Assembly: GCA_964353455.1 (NCBI GenBank)
Contig: CAYGWP010000430.1
Coordinates: 1-10,912 of the forward strand
DNA: 10,912 nt
Source of the DNA: CAYGWP01 sp964353455
GTDB taxonomy: Bacteria; Planctomycetota; Phycisphaerae; FEN-1346
Reading direction: 5' to 3'
The translations under genes and the position numbers were made by a program. The notes beneath the pieces are model-generated. The model saw only the letters and a list, made by a program, of their open reading frames with translations, had not been told where the DNA came from and did not search any database. Shown here one piece after another: positions 1-5,537 of this stretch. The stretch's first letter is position 1. Every line of letters begins with the position of its first letter.

Positions 1-1
1 C

Positions 2-262
2 CTTGCGGCCGATGCCGCCATCGAACTTGCCGAACAGGTCTTGGCCATGCCCGTTGTAGTCCACCCGTCGGCCGACCTCATTTCTGATGCACTCGACCTG
101 GCCGTGAGGCTTGACCGCACCGTCTACGATTGTCTGTACCTGGCGCTGGCGGTGCGAACCAGGGCGGTCCTCGTGAGCGGCGACAAGCGTTTCGTCAACG
201 CCCTGGCCGGCAGCCCCTTTGAGAAGCACGTTGCCTGGCTCGGCAGCCCCAGTGCCCATTAG
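2..262 (+). CDS. PIN-domain ribonuclease, VapC-like toxin (3' fragment)
   Basis: Only the last 86 codons are in the window; the reading frame is open to the left edge and stops with TAG. The residues LDRTVYDCLYLALA followed by VLVSGDKRF are the typical C-terminal half of a PIN domain. Asp43 (in VYDC) and Asp61 (in SGDKRF) of the fragment sit where the third and fourth metal-binding acidic residues of VapC proteins lie. Known members are Mg/Mn-dependent endoribonucleases that cleave tRNA or rRNA and are held inactive by a VapB-type antitoxin encoded just upstream, which here would lie outside the window. The catalytic N-terminal aspartate cannot be checked. A 194-base gap to the next gene argues against co-transcription with xylA. 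The family call is fairly sure; toxin status is inferred. Confidence 0.75.
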   Translation, partial: LAADAAIELAEQVLAMPVVVHPSADLISDALDLAVRLDRTVYDCLYLALAVRTRAVLVSGDKRFVNALAGSPFEKHVAWLGSPSAH

Positions 263-456
263 AGGGTCTCCCCGACTGCGACTCCCGCGGTCACGCGCTC
301 GGCCTTCTTACCCGAGACTCACGAACCACACGTCGGTGGCGTTAGCCCATGCAAAATTGCTGGCGTGCGCCGAAGGAATCAGTACCATATCGTTCACGGC
401 CGTCAGCACCGGCCCGCCTTGGGCGAGTCGGAACCATGAGATAACGGAGACGCATC

Positions 457-1623
457 ATGGCTAAGAAGATCCAGTGGAAGAAGTCCGACAAGTTCGCTTT
501 CGGCCTCTGGACGGTGATGAATCGCGGGGCCGACCCGTTCGGCGAGGTCACCCGGCCGCCGCTTTCCGGCATCGAGGCCGTCAAGGGCCTGGCCGCGCGC
601 GGCGTGTACGGCTTTGAGTTCCACGACAACGACCTCATCCCGATGGATGCCAAGCCGCGCGAGCGCGACAGAATCGTCCGCGAAGTGAAGCGCATCATGG
701 CCTCCACCGGCATCAAGGCGTCCGCCGCCACCACCAACCTCTTTTATCACCGCGTCTTCAAGGACGGGGCCTTCACGAGCCACGACCCGAAGATCCGCGC
801 CTATGCGGTCCAGAAGGTGATGGCCAACATCGACGTGGCCGCCGAACTCCGCAGCGAAGTCTATATCTTCTGGGGCGGACGCGAGGGCGCCGAGGTGGAT
901 GTCGCCAAGGACCCCGTCGAGTCCCTCAAGCGGTTCCGCGAGGCCCTCAACTTCCTCTGCGCGTACGTCCTCGACCAGGGCTACAAGATGGTCTTCTCCA
1001 TCGAGCCGAAGCCCAACGAGCCGCGCTCCGACATGTACCTGGCCACCGCCGGCCACGCCCTGGCGTTCATTGAGACGCTCGACCACCCGGAGATGGTGGG
1101 CGTGAATCCCGAGATCGCCCACGTGAAGATGGCGGGGCTGAATCCGCTCCACGAACTCGCCCAGGCCCTCGAGGCCGGCAAACTCGTCGATGTGCACCTC
1201 AATGCCCAGAAGCCCCTCCGGTTCGACCAGGACATGAGTTTCGCCGCCGACAACCCCAAGGAAGCGCTCCTCATCGTCAAGTTGCTCTCCGACTACGGTT
1301 ACGCCGGCACCAAGGCGTTCGACTGCCATCCGTACCGGACCGAGTCCGACCCGTGGGACTTCGTTGACCGGAACATGCGAGCCTACAAGATCCTGGAGGC
1401 GAAGGTCGAGGAAGTGAACGCCGACGCCCGCCTCTGCGCAATGCTCGAGGAACTCCAGGGCGAGGATGATGGCGGCTGGTGCGACGTGCTGGCGTCGTAT
1501 TCCACGAAGGCGGCCCGGAAACTGCGCGCCGCCAAGTTCAACCCCGCCAAACTGGCCGACCGCCGCCTGACCTACGAGCGGATCGACCAGCGCCTGACCG
1601 AAATCCTGCTCGGAGCCAAGTAG
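457..1623 (+). CDS. xylA: Xylose isomerase, class I (actinobacterial type)
   Basis: A 388-residue TIM-barrel sugar isomerase expected to interconvert D-xylose and D-xylulose (and D-glucose and D-fructose) with two divalent metals in the cytoplasm. Length matches class I enzymes such as that of Streptomyces. From memory of that family: the ring-opening pair is His56/Asp59 in FHDND, the aromatic residues are Trp18, Phe96 and Trp139, and the EPKPNEP motif gives Glu183, Lys185 and Glu188. Glu219/His222 (NPEIAH), Asp257/Asp259 (FDQD) and Asp289 (FDCHPYR) match further metal ligands. One site differs: the expected HIDLN reads DVHLN, so the metal-1 ligand Asp245 is replaced by His247. ATG is preceded by GGAG at 446-449 with a seven-base spacing, which supports the start. 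No xylB kinase or xyl regulator is nearby. The family is sure; substrate is less so because of the ligand change. Confidence 0.9.
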   Translation: MAKKIQWKKSDKFAFGLWTVMNRGADPFGEVTRPPLSGIEAVKGLAARGVYGFEFHDNDLIPMDAKPRERDRIVREVKRIMASTGIKASAATTNLFYHRVFKDGAFTSHDPKIRAYAVQKVMANIDVAAELRSEVYIFWGGREGAEVDVAKDPVESLKRFREALNFLCAYVLDQGYKMVFSIEPKPNEPRSDMYLATAGHALAFIETLDHPEMVGVNPEIAHVKMAGLNPLHELAQALEAGKLVDVHLNAQKPLRFDQDMSFAADNPKEALLIVKLLSDYGYAGTKAFDCHPYRTESDPWDFVDRNMRAYKILEAKVEEVNADARLCAMLEELQGEDDGGWCDVLASYSTKAARKLRAAKFNPAKLADRRLTYERIDQRLTEILLGAK

Positions 1624-1640
1624 GCAGGCGAACAGAAAAT

Positions 1641-1758
1641 GGCAAACAGCAAACGGCAATGATCAAACAAACGGCAAACTGATAAACGGCAAACGTGTGC
1701 GTACGTACCGTTTTCTTGCTGTTTGCCTTTTGCCGTTTGATTGAGGGTTGCTGTTTGC
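1641..1758. repeat. Imperfect large inverted repeat of GGCAAAC/GTTTGCC units
   Basis: The gap between xylA and the kinase is built from variants of CAAACGGC on the left (1641-1696) and their reverse complement on the right (1716-1766), around the short palindrome GTACGTAC (1701-1708). GGCAAACAGCAA (1641-1652) is perfectly matched by TTGCTGTTTGCC (1716-1727), and TTGCTGTTTGC recurs at 1748-1758. The AAACGG/CCGTTT pair (1684-1689, 1708-1713) could form an inner stem. A transcript across it could fold into a long imperfect hairpin, so it may help terminate xylA mRNA, but there is no clean terminal T-run. Confidence 0.75.
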
Positions 1759-1791
1759 AGTTTGACTGGTCATTTGAACGGTGGGGGACCA

Positions 1792-1795
1792 AGGA
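1792..1795 (+). promoter_or_regulatory. Ribosome binding site that decides the kinase start
   Basis: AGGA (within AAGGAAG) lies six bases before ATG at 1802. An in-frame GTG at 1781 would add seven residues but has no purine-rich site before it, so the ATG start is preferred. Confidence 0.7.
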
Positions 1796-1801
1796 AGTCC
1801 C

Positions 1802-4552
1802 ATGTCGGATGCGCGGAAGACCCGTGCGCAACTGGCCGAGGAACTGGCGGCCTTGCGCGGCGAGGTCAAGCAACTCCGCGCCGGCCCCCGCCCTGAAGCC
1901 CCCAAGGAACTCCCCGGCGACTACCAACCCCTCTTCGAGACCATGCCCGAGTCTCTCTTGGTCGTTCGCGTCCGCGATGGACGAATCCTCCAGGCCAACC
2001 CCCGGTCCCGCGAACTCCTCGGTCTGACCGACCAGCAACTCACCGCCATTGCGTTCTATGACCTGGTGCCGGAAGCCGTCCGGCCGCATGCCAGGGCCAT
2101 GATGGAGGCGGCGGCTGAGGGCAGCCGTCTCATTCCGCCGCATGACGTGGAGTATTGCAGGCCCGGCGGCGAGAAAATGTCGCTTCACCTCGCCGGGGTG
2201 GTTGTGGACTCCCGGCCCGAGGCCACGGCCCTCCTCTATATCCTCGATACCACTGAGAGCCACCACACCCGGCGCCTGCTTGAAGAGTCCGAGGCCAACT
2301 ACGGGGCCATCTTCAATGCCGCTGACGACGTCCTATTCATCCACGACATCGAGACGGGCAACGTGATCGATTTCAACCCGAAGGGCTCCGAGATATACGG
2401 CTATAAACGGGACGAAATCGATCTCCTCAACGCCCAGTTTCGAAGTTACTCTGATGCTCCTTACTCCTATGAGGACCAGAAGCGGTGGATTCGGCGGGCC
2501 GCGACCGGCGAACCTCAGCGATTCGAGTGGCTTGCCCGTGACCGCAATGGCCGCCGGTTCTGGATGGAAGTGATCCTGAATCGCGTCTCCATTGGCGGTT
2601 GCGATTGCGTCTTGGCCGCCCTGCGCGACATCGGTGCGCGCAAAAGGGCCGAAGAGGCCCTGCGCGAAAGCGAAGCCAGTTACCGCGCCGTCGTCGAGAC
2701 GCAGACGGAACTGATCGTCCGATTCGGGGAGGGCGGCGTCCTGACGTTTGTCAACGAGGCCTATTGCCGCTACTTCGGCAAGACCCGCGAGGAACTCATC
2801 GGCGTGAGTTTCCTTCCGTGGCTCCCGGAGGAAGACCGCCGCTTGGCCGCCGAACGCTTTGCAGGTATTCGCGCCGACGCCCCCATCGTGGAACATGAGC
2901 ACAGGGTCGTCATGCCCTCCGGCGAAACCCGCTGGATGCACTGGACCAACCACGGCGTATTCGACGCCACCGGCCGCCTGATCGAGGTCCAGGCCGTCGG
3001 CCGAGATGTCACCGAACGTCGCGCGGCCGAAGACGCCCTGCGCCAGTCGGAAGAGAATTACCGACTCCTGTTTGAGCACAGCATCACCGGCATCAGCATC
3101 GTTCAGGACGGCCGCTTCGTCAAGGCCAACGAGGCCCTCTGCCGTATCTACCGCCTTCCAGTGGAGAAGGTTCTCGGCGCCGATGCCGCCGGCACGGTGG
3201 TTCCCGAAGACCGTGAACAGGTGGCGCGCCAGATTTCCGACCTGACCTGCGGCAAACTCGCCGTCGGCGGCGGAAACTACCGCATCCTGTGCGGCGACGG
3301 CTCCATAGGTTGGGTCGAAGTCCGATCTGGACGCATGACCTGGGAAGGCCGACCCGCCATCCTCGCCATGGTCCAGGACATCACCGAACGCCGACGACTC
3401 GAAGAGGAACTCCGTGAGGCCCACAAAATGGAGGCCGTCGGACAACTCGCCGGCGGCATCGCACACGATTTCAACAACCTCATGACCGCCATACTCTGCC
3501 ATGCTACGCTCCTGAAGGCCAATGCCAAGACCCCCGATAACCGCGACACCGCCGACGTCATCGAAAAGGCCGCTCGTCGCGCCGCCGACCTCACCAGCCA
3601 ACTACTCGGCTTCGCTCGACGCGGCAAGCACCAGGACGTGCCCGTGGACCTTAGGGCCACCGTCCAATCGGTCATCCGACTCACCAGCCGCACCCTCGAC
3701 CCACGGATCCACATCCACACCAGCATGCCCCACGAACCCGTCTGCACACGCGGAGACCCCGCCCAGATGGAGCAGATCGTCCTTAACCTCGCCGTCAACG
3801 CACGCGACGCCATGCCCGACGGCGGACGGCTCACCTTCTCCCTCGAAATCGCCGATCTCGCCCCGGGGCACCCACACGCAAAGCCCGGCAAGTACGTCCT
3901 CCTGCGCGTCGCCGATACCGGCTGCGGCATTCCCGAAGACCTCCGCCAACACATCTTCGAACCCTTCTTCACCACCAAGCCCCAGGGCAAGGGCATAGGC
4001 ATGGGCCTGGCCATGGTCTATGGCATCGCACGGAACCACGGCGGTTGGGTCGAGGTCCAGAGCGAAGTCGGCCGCGGGTCCGCCTTCAGCGTCTATCTAC
4101 CCCTCTGTGCCGAGGCTGCCGACGGCAAGCCCGACGGCCTGCACGCCTCCGCCGTGGCGGAGCCCGGCCCGCCCACCACCGGACGCATCCTCGTCGTCGA
4201 TGACGATGAAATGGTCCGCAACGTCGTCACACGCATGCTCACCGGACTCGGATACTCCGTCCTCTGTGCCGCCAGTTGCCGAGAGGCCGTCGCCTCCTAC
4301 AGCGCGTTCGGCGGCAACGCAGACCTCGTCATCATCGACCTCGTCATGCCCGACCAGGACGGCCGCGAGTGCTTCAGGGCGCTTCGCCGCATCGACCCCA
4401 ACGTCCGGGCCATACTCTGCACCGGCGCTGCCGACGATGCCGCCACTCAGGACATGCTCGCCGAGGGCATGGTCGGCTTCATCCAGAAACCATACCAGTT
4501 AAACCAACTCGCCGCCGCCATCCGCCGCGCCCTCGCCGCCAAGCGGGCATAA
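1802..4552 (+). CDS. Hybrid sensor histidine kinase, 4x PAS-HisKA-HATPase-REC
   Basis: A 916-residue soluble kinase with no signal peptide or membrane segment, so it should sense an internal cue. After a short coiled coil (about 5-28) come four PAS domains at roughly 41-150, 165-283, 293-408 and 419-531. They are joined by the usual PAC linkers (for example RDVTERRAAEDALRQSEENY). The HisKA domain carries phospho-acceptor His555 in GGIAHDFNN, the NtrB-like subtype with phosphatase-type DFNN. The ATPase shows the N box (NLAVNARDAM, Asn662/Asn666), G1 (DTGCGIP), F box (FEPFFTTK) and G2 (GKGIGMGL). The C-terminal receiver (about 794-913) has the acidic triad DDD at 800-802, acceptor Asp846 (IIDLVMPD), Thr874 and Lys896 (QKPY). 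All key residues are present. There is no output domain and no response regulator or phosphotransfer gene beside it, so it is an orphan whose partner and ligand are unknown. The stop is TAA. Confidence 0.93.
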   Translation: MSDARKTRAQLAEELAALRGEVKQLRAGPRPEAPKELPGDYQPLFETMPESLLVVRVRDGRILQANPRSRELLGLTDQQLTAIAFYDLVPEAVRPHARAMMEAAAEGSRLIPPHDVEYCRPGGEKMSLHLAGVVVDSRPEATALLYILDTTESHHTRRLLEESEANYGAIFNAADDVLFIHDIETGNVIDFNPKGSEIYGYKRDEIDLLNAQFRSYSDAPYSYEDQKRWIRRAATGEPQRFEWLARDRNGRRFWMEVILNRVSIGGCDCVLAALRDIGARKRAEEALRESEASYRAVVETQTELIVRFGEGGVLTFVNEAYCRYFGKTREELIGVSFLPWLPEEDRRLAAERFAGIRADAPIVEHEHRVVMPSGETRWMHWTNHGVFDATGRLIEVQAVGRDVTERRAAEDALRQSEENYRLLFEHSITGISIVQDGRFVKANEALCRIYRLPVEKVLGADAAGTVVPEDREQVARQISDLTCGKLAVGGGNYRILCGDGSIGWVEVRSGRMTWEGRPAILAMVQDITERRRLEEELREAHKMEAVGQLAGGIAHDFNNLMTAILCHATLLKANAKTPDNRDTADVIEKAARRAADLTSQLLGFARRGKHQDVPVDLRATVQSVIRLTSRTLDPRIHIHTSMPHEPVCTRGDPAQMEQIVLNLAVNARDAMPDGGRLTFSLEIADLAPGHPHAKPGKYVLLRVADTGCGIPEDLRQHIFEPFFTTKPQGKGIGMGLAMVYGIARNHGGWVEVQSEVGRGSAFSVYLPLCAEAADGKPDGLHASAVAEPGPPTTGRILVVDDDEMVRNVVTRMLTGLGYSVLCAASCREAVASYSAFGGNADLVIIDLVMPDQDGRECFRALRRIDPNVRAILCTGAADDAATQDMLAEGMVGFIQKPYQLNQLAAAIRRALAAKRA

Positions 4553-4609
4553 CCCTTGCCGTTTCCCGGATGCCTGATCCCAAATCCCGGTTCCCGCCGT
4601 TGCCGTTGT

Positions 4610-4695
4610 GCCGTCACTTTGCACTTTGCACTTTGAACTCTCGTTGCCTTTGCCGTTTCGCCGTCACTTTGAACCTTGAACTTTGAACCTTGAAC
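4610..4695. repeat. Heptamer tandem repeats (TTTGAAC/TTTGCAC)
   Basis: Two short arrays of exact 7-base periodicity. The first (4618-4638) reads TTTGCAC, TTTGCAC, TTTGAAC. The second (4668-4695) reads TTTGAAC, CTTGAAC, TTTGAAC, CTTGAAC. Each array is entered through the same 12-mer GCCGTCACTTTG, at 4610-4621 and again at 4660-4671, so the composite unit is itself duplicated at a 50-base offset. There are no spacer-repeat features of CRISPR. Confidence 0.9.
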
Positions 4696-4783
4696 TGTTG
4701 TTCCCCTGCGTCCCTTGTGTTTATATACTTTAGAAAAACGGCCTGCGCCGATTTTGCCGCCGGAAGGCAAAAAAAACGATTTT

Positions 4784-4833
4784 CGGACCCTAAAACGGCC
4801 CTGGCGCTAGCGCCAATGGGGTTCGAGGGTCCG
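4784..4833. repeat. Concentric double palindrome, 50 bases
   Basis: An inner perfect 14-base palindrome TGGCGCTAGCGCCA (4802-4815) lies exactly centred inside outer arms CGGACCCT (4784-4791) and AGGGTCCG (4826-4833). Both share the centre between 4808 and 4809, with 10-base partly matching stretches between them. The shared centre makes a single hairpin or a dimeric protein site more likely than chance neighbours. No T-run follows, so it is not a standard terminator. Confidence 0.85.
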
Positions 4834-4850
4834 GATGTTAAGATGGGCAA

Positions 4851-4923
4851 GACGATTTTGAACGGTTTTAGATCGGTTTTGATCGGTTCTTGATGGTTTT
4901 TGATGGTTTTTGACGTTTTTTTT
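4851..4923. repeat. Helically phased T-tracts (predicted curved DNA)
   Basis: Seven T-tracts begin at 4856, 4866, 4877, 4887 (interrupted by one C), 4897, 4907 and 4916, a spacing of 9-11 bases. They come from degenerate decamers such as GATCGGTTTT and GATGGTTTTT. A/T-tracts repeated in phase with the helix are known to bend DNA strongly. The tract lies 18 bases after the concentric palindrome. Confidence 0.8.
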
Positions 4924-5088
4924 CGGCTTTTTGCATTGACGTTACGTATGAATGTGCATCCGGCGATATAGCCTATAGGATACTTTTTCGGGCGATTGCG
5001 CCTTCGGGAAAATCAGGTGCCAGGCATCATGGCATACCATTAGTGGGGGATCAATCGCGGTGCGGATACCATATGTGGTGGCTGTTTT

Positions 5089-5138
5089 GATTGCGGATTT
5101 ATCACGGCGTAGCCGAAGGCGAAGACGGATTGCGGATT
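5089..5138. repeat. GATTGCGGATT direct repeats bracketing a CGGCGTAGCCG segment
   Basis: The 11-mer GATTGCGGATT occurs at 5089-5099 and again at 5128-5138. Between them are 28 bases containing ACGGCGTAGCCGAAGGCGAAG. The second copy is a tandem of the heptamers ACGGATT and GCGGATT (5125-5138). A diverged reverse-complement relative of the inner segment lies at about 9081-9107. Confidence 0.75.
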
Positions 5139-5170
5139 GAACGGAGAGGTAACAACGGAGCAGATCTCAC

Positions 5171-5259
5171 CGCGGAGGCCGCAGAGAACGCAGAGGGGAA
5201 CCTGGGGTAAGGCAAAAAGGCAACGGACCCGACGCAGAGAAGGCCGAGGACGCAGAGAG
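5171..5259. repeat. CGCAGAGAA nonamer repeats
   Basis: Two clusters with 9-base period: CGCGGAGGC, CGCAGAGAA, CGCAGAGGG (5171-5197) and CGCAGAGAA, GGCCGAGGA, CGCAGAGAG (5233-5259), separated by 35 unrelated bases. From general knowledge, CGCAGAG-type nonamers occur between genes in many environmental bacterial genomes; their function is unknown. Confidence 0.85.
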
Positions 5260-5289
5260 CCACAAACAAGAAGCCGTCAACCTTGTGAA

Positions 5290-5393
5290 GCCCTGGAAGG
5301 GCGAAAGACAATAGCCCAGTGGCATGAGCCCTGGGAATCGAAAGCCCGCGCCCCCCCCTTCTTCTTTCCTCTTTTTCGCAGCCCCATCGGGGC
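5290..5393. repeat. REP-like tandem hairpins
   Basis: Hairpin 1 is GCCCT-GGA-AGGGC (5290-5302). After the linker GAAAGACAATAG comes hairpin 2 (5315-5335): CCCAG, a bulged T, GGC, loop ATGA, GCC, CTGGG, an eight-pair stem. A third hairpin GCCCC-ATC-GGGGC sits at 5381-5393 after a 27-base pure pyrimidine stretch (5351-5377). The order hairpin, short conserved-looking linker, hairpin resembles REP-type elements moved by IS200-like Y1 transposases; no such transposase gene is in the window. I recall similar AGGGCGAAAGACAATAGCCC sequences from planctomycete spacers, but could not search. Confidence 0.65.
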
Positions 5394-5468
5394 GACTGAA
5401 CGCCTTTCGTCAGCCGCACCTTCCTTGGCGTGTCGTATCTTTCAACACCGGGCAGGACAGATTTGCGC

Positions 5469-5496
5469 TTGTCAGGGCCAAGGCCCCGCGTAATAT
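5469..5496 (+). promoter_or_regulatory. Candidate sigma-70-type promoter of the restriction gene
   Basis: TTGTCA (5469-5474, five of six matches to TTGACA) is followed after 16 bases by TAATAT (5491-5496, four of six). The GTG start lies 41 bases after the -10. The spacer contains the hairpin GGGCC-AA-GGCCC (5475-5486), which could be an operator. Motif match only; promoter rules in this lineage are not established. Confidence 0.4.
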
Positions 5497-5526
5497 AGCG
5501 GCTGTGCGCTCTGGGCGCTGGGGTCG

Positions 5527-5533
5527 AAAGGGG
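5527..5533 (+). promoter_or_regulatory. Ribosome binding site supporting a GTG start
   Basis: AAAGGGG ends four bases before GTG at 5538. The next in-frame ATG (5565) has no such site, which favours GTG. Confidence 0.6.
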
Positions 5534-5537
5534 CAGC

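Larger units (their letters stand above)
4553..5537. other. Gene-free, repeat-mosaic intergenic region (985 bases)
   Basis: I see no convincing gene on either strand. The open frames here (for example minus 5102-5644 and plus 5137-5493) are low-complexity Arg/Pro/Ser-rich translations of repeats. The region holds heptamer repeats, a concentric palindrome, phased T-tracts, GCGGATT and CGCAGAG repeats, tandem hairpins, and finally a plausible promoter; each is listed separately. I did not recognise tmRNA, SRP RNA, RNase P RNA or tRNA. A small RNA between about 4930 and 5090, where repeat density is lowest, is not excluded. That part contains two related 13-mers, ATACCATTAGTGG (5034-5046) and ATACCATATGTGG (5066-5078), matching at 11 of 13 positions. 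Confidence 0.7.

Noticed and set aside
308..454. Minus-strand frame reading FRLAQGGPVLTAVND and on to FVSLG, ending at a TAA
   Set aside because: It looks protein-like and could be a gene remnant, but it is only about 49 codons, has a stop at the xylA start, and lacks a good start codon or ribosome site.
403..1659. Long minus-strand open frame (418 codons) opposite xylA
   Set aside because: It is the antisense shadow of a clearly conserved enzyme in high-GC DNA and shows no protein family features of its own.
2333..3601. Minus-strand open frame of 422 codons opposite the kinase
   Set aside because: Antisense shadow of the PAS/HisKA coding region; composition follows the codon structure of the plus-strand gene.
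4752..4772. TTTTGCC-GCCGGAA-GGCAAAA hairpin as a terminator
   Set aside because: The T-run lies before the stem and the A-run after it when read in the plus direction, and the same holds on the other strand, so neither strand gives stem followed by U-run.
4784..4833. tRNA-like reading of the palindrome because of GGTTCGAG near its 3' side
   Set aside because: Only 50 bases, with no proper T stem, D arm or anticodon arm; the symmetry is that of a palindrome.
4931..4981. Promoter with TTGACG (4936) and TAGGAT (4976)
   Set aside because: Spacing is far from 16-18 bases for any combination, and no start codon with a ribosome site follows.
4610..5259. CRISPR array
   Set aside because: Repeat units are 7-10 bases, contiguous and degenerate, with no 25-40-base repeats alternating with unique spacers and no cas gene.
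5351..5377. 27-base pure pyrimidine tract as triplex-forming DNA
   Set aside because: It has no mirror symmetry, which intramolecular triplex needs; most likely part of the repeat element.
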